Of a DNA stretch of 64,000 nt, positions 24,745 to 32,827 are shown piece after piece; position 1 is the first letter of the stretch, and every line of letters starts with the position of its first letter. The notes below the pieces were generated by a model. It saw only the letters and a program-made list of their open reading frames with translations, searched no databases and was not told where the DNA came from. The stretch is from Marinobacterium rhizophilum (GTDB lineage Bacteria; Pseudomonadota; Gammaproteobacteria; Pseudomonadales; Balneatricaceae): positions 3,472,001 through 3,536,000 of the forward strand of contig NZ_CP073347.1 in NCBI RefSeq assembly GCF_024397915.1. The letters are read 5' to 3'. Made by a program: the position numbers and the translations under genes.

Positions 24745-26340
24745 TCAGGCTTGCGGCTTCAGCATCTGGATATCGTCGAGGGATTCATCCATGAAGTGCT
24801 CCATGTTGTGCAAGCGAAAGGACGAGAAATACCCGCTCCAGCGCTTGTCGCTGCGCATCAGGGTTGCGGCATGCTGCACCATGCGGGCACGTACCTGCGT
24901 CAGCGCCGGGTCATTAATGACATTGACCGGTTCTACCGCGCCCAGGTCATACAGTTCCTCGCAGCCGGTGGTGGCGCTGTAGCCATAGAACCAGTGCGTA
25001 TCGCCCAGCGGCAGCTGGCAACCGAAGCCAAAATTGGTGCCCACATGTATACCCAGCTGATACACCTGCTCGAGCGCGGGGCGGCTGCCCGTCGGCACCA
25101 TGTCCAGCAGGCTGGCACCTTCCATCTGTACCGCAGGCTCAAGCCCCGCGGCCTGCAAGATCGTCGGTGCCAGATCCACCAGGGACACGGGCGTCGCGAT
25201 ATCCTTTGCTGCCACGCCCCGGTTGCCCGCCGGCTTCACCAGCATGGGCACACGGAAAATGTCGGGATGGAAATAGCTGCCCTTGTCTGCCAGGCCCAGC
25301 CGACCGTTCATCTCGCCATGATCCGCCGTAAACAGAATCAGGCTGTCGTCCCACAGGCCTGCCTCCCGGAGATAGGCAAACAGCTTGCCGATCGCATAAT
25401 CCACCAGCTCCACCTGCAGCAAATGGCAGGCGATATAGTCCTTCACCAGCGCTTCGTCGTACAGGCCCCAGTAACGGTGATACAGCCGGAATATGGGGTT
25501 CTGATCGGTGCCGCCAGCATTCTGCAGATCATGGAAGGACGCCGGCACCTGCACCACCGAGCGCAGATAGTCGTACCGTTGCGCATAGCCGTGCGGAATG
25601 GAGTAGGGCTGGTGCGGATCAAAGAAATCAATCTGGGCAAACACCGGCTTGCCGGGCGCTTGCATCTGCGATGCCTTGAGCTGGCGAATAGCCAGCTCTG
25701 CCAGAAACACCGAGTAATGCGCATCCCTTGGAAAGGCATCGCCATTTTGCTGCTCGATCCAGCCGCCGAATGAGGTGCTGGCGGTATTGCGGTCCGCCAG
25801 CGTACCTCGCAACTCGCGACTGTACCGGGGTGCTGTAACTCCCATGGCACCGATGTAATCGATGTAGCGGTCATCATCCATGACCGGCGGCCCCCAGCGA
25901 TCCCAGGCGTGAAGGTTCTCGCCGAACGTCTCGATAAACTTGGGTGCACCCACATGGCACTTGCCCACATGCTTGAGGTTGTAACCCTGCTGTTTCAGGT
26001 AATCCTGGAAGATCAGGTCCCCAGGCTCCAGGTCGGACTTCATGCCGCTGGGCGTACGCTCGCCATTGGATAAATAGGGCGGGTGCATGCCGGTGCAGAT
26101 GGCCGCCCTGGCCGGCCCGCACAGCGGGCTCGGCGTAAAGGCATTGTTGAACCGGTGTCCCTGCTGCAGCAGGCTGAGAATGTTCGGCGTTTCTATGTGC
26201 TGCGACAGCGGACGCGACGGCAGGTAGCAGTCAGGCGATATCATATCCACGGTGATGAGGATGATATTGGGCCTGTGCCGCAAGCCGGCCGTTTCGAACG
26301 CGCCCTGCCGGGTTTTGGGATGCAAGAATTTTACACTCAT
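24745..26340 (-). CDS. sulfatase (type I, formylglycine-dependent)
   Basis: A 531-residue arylsulfatase-superfamily protein that removes sulfate esters. The maturation motif CGPAR (C74-P76-R78) inside SPLCGPARAAICTG means Cys74 must be converted to formylglycine. Metal ligands are suggested by D32 (LITVDM) and by FTADHGEMNGRLG. There is no N-terminal signal peptide, so it appears cytoplasmic, which fits import of the sulfated substrate by the neighbouring symporter. It lies 33 bp downstream of the symporter. No formylglycine-generating enzyme or anaerobic maturase is in the window. The substrate is unknown; choline-sulfate or sulfated sugars are candidates. Confidence 0.9.
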   Translation of the reverse strand: MSVKFLHPKTRQGAFETAGLRHRPNIILITVDMISPDCYLPSRPLSQHIETPNILSLLQQGHRFNNAFTPSPLCGPARAAICTGMHPPYLSNGERTPSGMKSDLEPGDLIFQDYLKQQGYNLKHVGKCHVGAPKFIETFGENLHAWDRWGPPVMDDDRYIDYIGAMGVTAPRYSRELRGTLADRNTASTSFGGWIEQQNGDAFPRDAHYSVFLAELAIRQLKASQMQAPGKPVFAQIDFFDPHQPYSIPHGYAQRYDYLRSVVQVPASFHDLQNAGGTDQNPIFRLYHRYWGLYDEALVKDYIACHLLQVELVDYAIGKLFAYLREAGLWDDSLILFTADHGEMNGRLGLADKGSYFHPDIFRVPMLVKPAGNRGVAAKDIATPVSLVDLAPTILQAAGLEPAVQMEGASLLDMVPTGSRPALEQVYQLGIHVGTNFGFGCQLPLGDTHWFYGYSATTGCEELYDLGAVEPVNVINDPALTQVRARMVQHAATLMRSDKRWSGYFSSFRLHNMEHFMDESLDDIQMLKPQA

Positions 26341-26373
26341 GGCCTGGGGGCTCCTGGCATGGATTACTGGGGG

Positions 26374-28170
26374 TTACTTGTAGGCACCGGTGTCGGCAAC
26401 AGAACGCGCAGACTTCGCCGCAGCGGAACCACCTGCCTTGAACCAGGCCGGTATTTTCAGCAGCAAACCGATGCCCGCAACCGCCACCACCACCGCCGCA
26501 CCGACCTTCAGCACCGAGCCCTCCGTGCTCAGCAAACCCAGCCCCGAGAACATGGCGTAAAGCCCGATCAGCATAATGGCAATCACCCAGCAGGCATGCC
26601 TGGCGTACTTCCAGTGCGTGATATCCACTTCCCGCGTATGCACCTGGTTATAGGGCTGCGCCTGGGGCTTGAGGTAACGCACGACCAGCATGATGCCGAG
26701 CATCAGCACGAAATTTGTACCCACCAGGTGCAGCCAGTTCAGCTTGATGAAACCCAGGTCATCCTTGAGCACGAAGTGCGTGACATAGAAGAAGATCATG
26801 CCAAAGGGCAGGGCGATATAGCCGGCCAGAGCAGGCGTTCTTTTCGACAGGATGCCCATGACCACGACCGCCAGGATCGGCACATTGATGACCGCCATGA
26901 TGGTTCGCATCAGCGTATAGAGGCCATCGGCCGTGGCAACGAAGGGCGCAATCAGGATACAGACAACGATGGTCGCCAGGCCAAACACCCGGCCCACCCG
27001 CACAGTCTGTGCATTGGATGCCGTCTTGTTGATGTACTGCTTGTAGATATCCAGGCTTGCCAGGGTCGACAGGCTGTTGACGCCACTGTTGAAGGAACTC
27101 AATACGGCACCAAAGAGCACAGCGCCAAAGAACCCGCTCAGCCAGCCGGGCAGGACTTCGCGCACCAGTACCGGGTACGCCATATCCTGCGCCAGGATGA
27201 TATTGCCATTGGCCAGCACTTCCTTGACCGGAATCTGGATCATGCCTTTTTGGTGCATGTGCCAGGCAATGATCCCCGGCAATACCAGCATGGCCACGCC
27301 AAACACCTTCATGGCGGCGGCGGCCAGCACGCCTTTCTGGCCCTCGGCCAGGTTCCTGGCACCCAGGGTGCGCTGAATAATGGCCTGGTTGGTGCACCAG
27401 TAGAACAGGTTGATCAGCAGAATGCCGCTGAACAGCGTATGCCAGGGAATTGCCGCCTCGGCACCGATCCCCGCCGCCTGCATGCGCTCGGGTGATTCGC
27501 TGACCAGCACCTGAAAACCGGCCGCCATGCTGCCATCCCCCAGGTGCATCAGCGCCAGTACAGGTACCAGGAAGCCCCCCAGCAGCAGGCCGACACCATT
27601 CACGGTGTCGGAAACCGCCACGGCCTTCAGGCCACCGAACACCGCGTAGATACCACCGACAACCCCCAGAGTCGCAACCATAATCCAGGTGGTGACGCTG
27701 TCGGATGTACCGAACACCGAACTCAGATCAAACAGCTTGCTTAGCGTGATCGAACCTGCGTAGAGCACAAATGGCAGGAAGCCGATAACGATGGCATACA
27801 GAAAGATACTGGATGCCACCAGGCGCATGCGCTTGCCAAAACGATCTTCAAGGAACTGCGGCACCGTCGTGATGCCACCTTTGAGAAAGCGTGGCAGGAA
27901 AATCAGCGCAAAGGCGATCATCGCCACCGCCGCCACCGTTTCCCACGCCATCACACTGGCGCCCTTGGAAAAGGCATTGCCGTTCAGCCCGGTGAGCTGT
28001 TCGGCGGATATATTGGTCAGGAACAGGGAGCCGGCTATGACATACCAGGGCAGGCTTCGGCCTGCGAGGAAATAACCGGTTTCGTGGCTTAGGTCTTCAT
28101 CTCGGGTCTTGTAATAGGAGATTACCGCGACGAGCAGGGTAAAACCGAGGAAGGAGATAATAGCAAACAT
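26374..28170 (-). CDS. sodium:solute symporter (SSS/SGLT family, YidK-like)
   Basis: About 598 residues with about 14 membrane helices. It resembles E. coli YidK over long stretches: FLGFTLLVAVISYYK, GYFLAGRSLPW, LTNISAEQLTGLNG, INLFYWCTNQAIIQRTLGA and GFFGAVLFGAVLSSFNS. SSS members couple sodium to uptake of sugars, acids or quaternary amines. ATG 28170 (MFAIISFLGF) has GGAGGC five bases upstream; the 14-codon longer frame lacks a site. It is the first gene of the symporter-sulfatase-AraC series. Pairing with a cytoplasmic sulfatase suggests it imports a sulfated solute. Confidence 0.9.
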   Translation of the reverse strand: MFAIISFLGFTLLVAVISYYKTRDEDLSHETGYFLAGRSLPWYVIAGSLFLTNISAEQLTGLNGNAFSKGASVMAWETVAAVAMIAFALIFLPRFLKGGITTVPQFLEDRFGKRMRLVASSIFLYAIVIGFLPFVLYAGSITLSKLFDLSSVFGTSDSVTTWIMVATLGVVGGIYAVFGGLKAVAVSDTVNGVGLLLGGFLVPVLALMHLGDGSMAAGFQVLVSESPERMQAAGIGAEAAIPWHTLFSGILLINLFYWCTNQAIIQRTLGARNLAEGQKGVLAAAAMKVFGVAMLVLPGIIAWHMHQKGMIQIPVKEVLANGNIILAQDMAYPVLVREVLPGWLSGFFGAVLFGAVLSSFNSGVNSLSTLASLDIYKQYINKTASNAQTVRVGRVFGLATIVVCILIAPFVATADGLYTLMRTIMAVINVPILAVVVMGILSKRTPALAGYIALPFGMIFFYVTHFVLKDDLGFIKLNWLHLVGTNFVLMLGIMLVVRYLKPQAQPYNQVHTREVDITHWKYARHACWVIAIMLIGLYAMFSGLGLLSTEGSVLKVGAAVVVAVAGIGLLLKIPAWFKAGGSAAAKSARSVADTGAYK

Positions 28171-28371
28171 GCTTGCCTCCAGAACTGAGTTCTTATCATT
28201 GTTGTAGTCCATTGGCAGTCAGGCGACCGCACAACGTCCCGGTCATGATTACAGATCGCCCAGGGCGGCGGAATGTAATAAGAACGCCAATGCATGTAAA
28301 AAACGAAACCCAAAATGCAGCCTGAATCTCGCTGTGCCCAGCCCGCATAGCGGGTGCAGGGTAACGCCAGC

Positions 28372-28386
28372 TTTACCCAACTTTAC
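28372..28386. promoter_or_regulatory. CpxR box upstream of the CpxP/Spy gene
   Basis: TTTAC-CCAAC-TTTAC on the plus strand, that is GTAAA-GTTGG-GTAAA on minus, is a consensus CpxR box 84 bp before the Spy-family start. The same sequence, with one change within the box, stands in front of cpxR at 23676-23690. Confidence 0.75.
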
Positions 28387-28470
28387 AATGCCGTAACCCA
28401 AGTTTGCGGGGCAATACCGGATACTGGACTCATCAAAACACGACATACCAAACACAGCAGGAGAGACCCC

Positions 28471-28947
28471 ATGCGCAAACCCATGATGATAGTTCTGACC
28501 ACCCTGGCCCTGGCCGGTACCGCAAGCGGCCTGGCAATGGCACACGGCAAGGGCGACGGTGACCGCCACGAGCGTCACCAGGAAAAGCGCCTTGAGCGCA
28601 TGAGCGAGGCACTCGAACTGACAGATGAACAGCAGGCCCAGGTAAAGGCATTGATGGCCGACTCTTCGGACCGCAAGGCTGATCGGGACGAAAAGCGTGA
28701 GCTACACCGCCAGATTCGTGACCTGGACAGCAGCGCCTCTGATTACGATACGCGCCTGGACGGCCTGATCCAGCAGGCACAGCAACAGCTGGGCGAACAG
28801 ATCCGAGAGCGCCAGGCCAAGCGCGTCGCCATGCAGGAAATTCTTACCGACGAGCAGGAAGCCAAGCTGGCGGAGATAAGCGAAAAGCGCATGGAAAAAA
28901 TGGAAAAGCATGGCCGCCGCGGTGGCGGGCATCACCAGGGCTGGTAA
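28471..28947 (+). CDS. periplasmic CpxP/Spy-family protein (LTxxQ repeats)
   Basis: 158 residues with a signal peptide (1-24, ending GLAMA) and a mostly helical, charged mature part. Two LTxxQ motifs appear as LTDEQ at 50-54 and 125-129, the hallmark of the CpxP/Spy family of periplasmic chaperones and Cpx feedback inhibitors. His-rich ends (AHGKGDGDRHERH and GRRGGGHHQGW) suggest metal binding. A CpxR box stands upstream, and cpxRA faces away on the other side of the sulfatase module, recalling the divergent cpxP-cpxRA of E. coli. ATG 28471 has AGGAGA upstream. Confidence 0.88.
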   Translation: MRKPMMIVLTTLALAGTASGLAMAHGKGDGDRHERHQEKRLERMSEALELTDEQQAQVKALMADSSDRKADRDEKRELHRQIRDLDSSASDYDTRLDGLIQQAQQQLGEQIRERQAKRVAMQEILTDEQEAKLAEISEKRMEKMEKHGRRGGGHHQGW

Positions 28948-29044
28948 CGGAGGGTCAACCTTCCCGACACAGCCGCTGTTCTCCCCGGTGCGGGCGGTCC
29001 AGGTGACCGCTCCCTCTGGGCCACTCCATGACAGGGATGCTACT

Positions 29045-29167
29045 ATGCTCGCAAACATACTGAAGAGACTGCGTGGTCTGATGCGTGGCGGCACTGCACC
29101 ACAGCAGCAACCCGGAACGCGTCCGGTTTCGGCACCGCAGCAGGACCTCTGGCGCCAGGCCGCCTGA
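29045..29167 (+). CDS. small hypothetical protein, 40 residues
   Basis: MLANILKRLRGLMRGG followed by a Gln/Pro-rich tail to QDLWRQAA. ATG 29045 has AGGG about nine bases upstream. The basic amphipathic N-terminus could associate with membrane. It lies between the Spy gene and another small exported protein, on the same strand. No family was recognised; it may not be translated. Confidence 0.35.
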   Translation: MLANILKRLRGLMRGGTAPQQQPGTRPVSAPQQDLWRQAA

Positions 29168-29220
29168 CGCGATGCGAAAGCACGGGTAAACAGAACCGCA
29201 GGACAGCAAATATCCAGGCC

Positions 29221-29604
29221 ATGAACACTGTAATGAACGCTATTCTGAAACCGGCACTTGTCACCGCCGGCCTGCTGCTCGGGGCCCAGACTCAGGCCAG
29301 CAGCCTGGTATGTGACCCACAGGAACTGCACAGCCCCAACATCCAGAGCCCGGCCTTTTCAAGCCAGGGGCCGCTTCTGCGCATGCATGGCCTCCCATCG
29401 GATGCTGCCAGCAATATCCAGCCCGCTGGCAACGCCACGGACCTGTCCCCTGATGGCCACGGGTATCACCCGGGTTTCGAGTCAGATTCCAGCCAGAACC
29501 CGCCCAGCTGGAGCACGCCCAATACCCTCTGCGTACCGAATCAATTGGCACCCCGCGGCCAGGCCCCGCAGCAAAAGCGTGCCCCGGCGCGTATCTGGCT
29601 GTAA
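29221..29604 (+). CDS. hypothetical exported protein
   Basis: 127 residues with a probable signal peptide (MNAILKPALVTAGLLLGAQTQA) and a Pro/Ser/Asn-rich mature part holding only two Cys. No domain was recognised. A second ATG at 29233 would give a tighter signal sequence. It follows the Spy gene on the same strand and may belong to the same envelope-stress unit, which is an inference. Confidence 0.5.
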   Translation: MNTVMNAILKPALVTAGLLLGAQTQASSLVCDPQELHSPNIQSPAFSSQGPLLRMHGLPSDAASNIQPAGNATDLSPDGHGYHPGFESDSSQNPPSWSTPNTLCVPNQLAPRGQAPQQKRAPARIWL

Positions 29605-29663
29605 CTCGGTTCACAACGGCTACAACCAGCCCCCGGGAAAAGCACCGGCCGCGCTTCATGATG

Positions 29664-30524
29664 TTACTCCAGAATAACGGGGTATTCGGGCAGACCGGCG
29701 ACCCCCGCGTCGAGACACAGCGTCTGGCCCGCGGGGGTTGCCGCGATCTGCGGGTCGGAAAGTCCCTGCATCGCCGAGGTGACATAGAGGGTGCTCAAAC
29801 CGATGCCCCCAAAGGCGGGGCAGCTGACATGTGCCGTGGGTGCGGCAACGGCCTGCAACAATTCGCCCGCCGGGGAATACTGGGCCACGCGGGCCGCCCC
29901 CCACTGGGCGATCCACAGATTGCCGGCAGCATCGCAGACAGCACCGTCGGGATTCAGGGCCTCGGAACGCAGGTCCAGCAGTTTTTCCTGCGCGCCCGCC
30001 GGCCAGCCGTGCAGGGGGGCCAGCGGCTGGCGCCAGACAATCTGCTCGACCGTATCCGTGTAATAGGCACAGCGCTTGTCCGGTGCAAAACAGATGGCAT
30101 TGGCAATGGAAACCTCGCCCACCAGTTGACGCAGTTCGCCGCGATAGTAGCGGTAGATGGCGCCGGCACCAGCCTCGGCCTGCTTGCCCATGGTGCCAAT
30201 CCAGAAACCGCCGAAAGGATCGGCGCGGCCATCGTTGGAGCGCGTCACCGGGTTGTCGGCCTCCAGTGCGACCAGCACCGTCCGGCTGCCGCTATTGATA
30301 TCAAAACGCCACAGCGCCGTTTCGCTGGCGATCAGCAGGGTATCGCGGTCCACCCAGCCTGCGGCCGAAACGTATTCGTCGAAACGCCACTCAAGCCGCT
30401 GTTCGCCGTCACGGCAGTACAGCGTCTTGCCGGTAATATCGAACCAGAACAGCTGCTCGCGCAGCGGGTGCCACAGCGGGCCTTCTCCCAGCCCGCAGGG
30501 CGTTGCGTCATAGACCCGCATCAT
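29664..30524 (-). CDS. SMP-30/gluconolactonase-family lactonase (probable galactonolactonase)
   Basis: 286 residues with the SMP-30/LRE beta-propeller pattern: GLGEGPLWHP near the N-terminus (metal-binding Glu), SNDGRADPFGGFWIGTMG, NPDGAVCDAAGNLWIAQWG and FGGIGLSTLYVTSA. These enzymes hydrolyse sugar lactones in the cytoplasm. It is the last gene of the leftward operon, and its ATG overlaps the dgoA stop (ATGA). Context makes D-galactono-lactone the likely substrate. The longer open frame to 30803 is antisense-like sequence over dgoA and is rejected. Confidence 0.88.
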   Translation of the reverse strand: MMRVYDATPCGLGEGPLWHPLREQLFWFDITGKTLYCRDGEQRLEWRFDEYVSAAGWVDRDTLLIASETALWRFDINSGSRTVLVALEADNPVTRSNDGRADPFGGFWIGTMGKQAEAGAGAIYRYYRGELRQLVGEVSIANAICFAPDKRCAYYTDTVEQIVWRQPLAPLHGWPAGAQEKLLDLRSEALNPDGAVCDAAGNLWIAQWGAARVAQYSPAGELLQAVAAPTAHVSCPAFGGIGLSTLYVTSAMQGLSDPQIAATPAGQTLCLDAGVAGLPEYPVILE

Positions 30525-31132
30525 CCGGCTTTTGCCTTGTCGTAGGCGGCAACCATCTCCCGGGCGATGACCCGTACGTCCGCCACGCTGCGACCCGGCT
30601 TGTACAGGGCCGAACCGATACCAAAGCCCTGGGCACCAGCGGCAATCCACTGGGCGAAATTGTCGGCACTGGCACCACCGACGGCATACACGGGCACGGC
30701 CGCCGGCAGAACCGCGCGCATGGCGGCAACACCGGAGGGGCCTATGATCGAGGCCGGGAAGAATTTCAGGCCATCGGCACCGCTTGCCAGGGCGGCAAAG
30801 CATTCACTGGGGGTGAAAACGCCGGGGTAGGACAGCATGCTCCTGTCCTTGGTGGCACGTATCACGTCCAGATCACAGTTGGGGGAGATGATCATGCCGG
30901 CACCGGTCTGGGCCACGGCTTCGACATCGTCCACCGTCAGTACGGTGCCGGCGCCAAAGGTTGCCTGGCCTTCGAACGCGCGCACCATGCAGCTGATGCT
31001 GTCCAGCGGCTGTGGTGAATTCAGCGGCACCTCAATCTTGGTAATGCCCGCCTCGATCAGAACGGCGGCAATCGCCTCGGCTTCGTGAGGCTGAATGCCC
31101 CGTAAAATCGCAATCAGTTCGCGTTCCTGCAT
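30521..31132 (-). CDS. dgoA: 2-dehydro-3-deoxy-6-phosphogalactonate aldolase DgoA
   Basis: A 203-residue class I aldolase of the KDPG/KDPGal family that cleaves KDPGal to pyruvate and glyceraldehyde-3-phosphate. Family features are IAILRGI, the Glu in KIEVPLNSPQ, GAGTVLT, and the Schiff-base Lys in GLKFFPAS. EVPLNSPQ, rather than the EVTLRTP form of Eda, points to DgoA. It lies one base after the dgoK stop and overlaps the lactonase gene by 4 bp. Confidence 0.9.
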   Translation of the reverse strand: MQERELIAILRGIQPHEAEAIAAVLIEAGITKIEVPLNSPQPLDSISCMVRAFEGQATFGAGTVLTVDDVEAVAQTGAGMIISPNCDLDVIRATKDRSMLSYPGVFTPSECFAALASGADGLKFFPASIIGPSGVAAMRAVLPAAVPVYAVGGASADNFAQWIAAGAQGFGIGSALYKPGRSVADVRVIAREMVAAYDKAKAG

Positions 31133-31133
31133 T

Positions 31134-32060
31134 TCAGGCTCCCGTCGTCTGCTGATAGGCGGCGTGCAGTCCCCTGAGGGTCAGTGCCTCGCCATCGTGA
31201 ATATCGCTCTGGGCGCCCAGCTGCTCGAGTGCGGCGCCATAGTGAAGACCCAGCGTCGTCGCACCGATAATGGCCACCGGCTGACCGTCCCAGTAGGCCC
31301 TGGCCGCTGCCAGCTCAAGACCGATAACATAGCCGGACAGGCGCGCCCGGGCGGTTGCAGGGGCCAGGTCCGCCAGCAGGGCTTCGGCCCGCAGTGAGAA
31401 TAACCGCGCCGAGATGGCGGCCGGGTTCTCCAGCGCCAGGTCGATGGCACCGGCGAAGGCCTCGTCATCCCAGCCCTGGCCGCCAACGGAGTGACTCAGC
31501 ACCGACTGGCCGGCCAGCAGTGCATAGAGTTCGCCGGTCATGAAGGTCTGGAAAGCGGTAACCTGACCACCCTGTAGCCGTACCCATTTGCTGTGGGTAC
31601 CGGGCAGGCAGACCACACCGTCAAAACCGGGCCGCGTGGCCAGCAGGCCTGCCACCTGGGTTTCCTCGCCACGCATCACATCGGCGGGGCTGAGCTGCTT
31701 GAGGCCGGGGCACAGCTGTACCGAGAGCCGCGCATCGGCCACCGGTACCGCCATCAGCTCAGCGGCCGGCGCACAGGGAACGGCTTGGTAGGGGGCTTCC
31801 ATCCAGCCCTGACGGGCACCCACCATGCCACAGGCAACCACCGGGGTACGGTGATCCTGGCGCAGCCAGGGGCCAACTGCATCCAGCAGCGTCGCTTCAA
31901 ACTGATGTGGCGCCAGACTCCCCATACCCTTGTCGCTGCTGGTGCTGGCAAGCACCGTACCCGCAGCGGTCATGGCCCAGGCACGCATCCGGCTGGTACC
32001 CCAGTCGACGGCGATCCAGTCGGCAGGGTGTTCAATGCTGTTGCTGTCGGTGCTGTTCAT
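31134..32060 (-). CDS. dgoK: 2-dehydro-3-deoxygalactonokinase DgoK
   Basis: A 308-residue sugar kinase of the DgoK family (ASKHA fold). It phosphorylates 2-keto-3-deoxygalactonate to the 6-phosphate. The N-terminal WIAVDWGTSRMRAWAM is the phosphate-1 motif, and VVCLPGTHSKWVRL is typical of DgoK. The start overlaps the dehydrogenase stop by 4 bp, and the stop is one base from dgoA, so expression is tightly coupled. Confidence 0.92.
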   Translation of the reverse strand: MNSTDSNSIEHPADWIAVDWGTSRMRAWAMTAAGTVLASTSSDKGMGSLAPHQFEATLLDAVGPWLRQDHRTPVVACGMVGARQGWMEAPYQAVPCAPAAELMAVPVADARLSVQLCPGLKQLSPADVMRGEETQVAGLLATRPGFDGVVCLPGTHSKWVRLQGGQVTAFQTFMTGELYALLAGQSVLSHSVGGQGWDDEAFAGAIDLALENPAAISARLFSLRAEALLADLAPATARARLSGYVIGLELAAARAYWDGQPVAIIGATTLGLHYGAALEQLGAQSDIHDGEALTLRGLHAAYQQTTGA

Positions 32061-32827
32061 CCTGTCACCACCACGCCGCCGTCCACCACCATGGCCTGGC
32101 TGGTCATCATGCGACTGGCCCGGGACGCCAGAAACAGGGTAGCATCAACAATATCCCGCGGTGCCAGGTGCTCCTTGAGGCACTGCCGGTCCAGGTGCGC
32201 CGCCAGATCTTCAGGCGTCGCCCACATGTCGAGCTGCTTCTGGGTCAGCACCCAGCCCGGCAACAGCGTATTTACGCGAATACCGTCAGGACCCAGCTCC
32301 CGCGCCAGCCCTCGCGTCAGTCCGGTAATCGCCGCCTTCGAGGCGACATAACCCGGATAGCCGGCATTGCCCATCATGTAGGAAATGGAGGAAAAATTGA
32401 TGATCGAGCCGCCCCCCAGCGCCTTCATGCCGGCAGCCACGGCCTGGGCCGTAAAGAAATGCGGCCGCAGGTTCACGGCCATGGCATTGTCCCAGGCCTC
32501 TGGCGTGTATTGCGCCAGCGAATGGCGCGCATCGTTGGCGGCATTGTTCACCAGTACCGAGATAGCGCCATGGGCACTGGCGGCCTGTTCCAGTGCAGCC
32601 TGCAGCGCGCTGACATCGGAGATATCACAGGGGATAAACAGCGGCGAGACACCGTGTTTTTCCTGCATCTCGGCGACAAAGCCGGTGGCATCCGAGCGCT
32701 GCACAAAGGCGACCTTGGCGCCCTGTTCGATAAAGCCTTCGGTCAGCGCAGCGCCAATACCGGCGCCGCCGCCGGTGATAAAGACGCTGGCACCCTTGAG
32801 GTCATGAAAGGTAACAAATTCGGACAT
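32057..32827 (-). CDS. SDR-family sugar dehydrogenase (probable D-galactose 1-dehydrogenase)
   Basis: A 256-residue classical short-chain dehydrogenase. The cofactor motif is TGGGAGIG (18-25), the structural motif NNAA (94-97), and the catalytic pair YVASK (Y160, K164) with a Ser near 146. Related enzymes oxidise aldoses at C1 (galactose, arabinose, fucose). It shares one base with the dehydratase stop and overlaps dgoK by 4 bp. In this operon oxidation of galactose to galactonolactone is the economical reading, but L-arabinose or L-fucose dehydrogenase specificity cannot be excluded. Confidence 0.85.
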   Translation of the reverse strand: MSEFVTFHDLKGASVFITGGGAGIGAALTEGFIEQGAKVAFVQRSDATGFVAEMQEKHGVSPLFIPCDISDVSALQAALEQAASAHGAISVLVNNAANDARHSLAQYTPEAWDNAMAVNLRPHFFTAQAVAAGMKALGGGSIINFSSISYMMGNAGYPGYVASKAAITGLTRGLARELGPDGIRVNTLLPGWVLTQKQLDMWATPEDLAAHLDRQCLKEHLAPRDIVDATLFLASRASRMMTSQAMVVDGGVVVTG

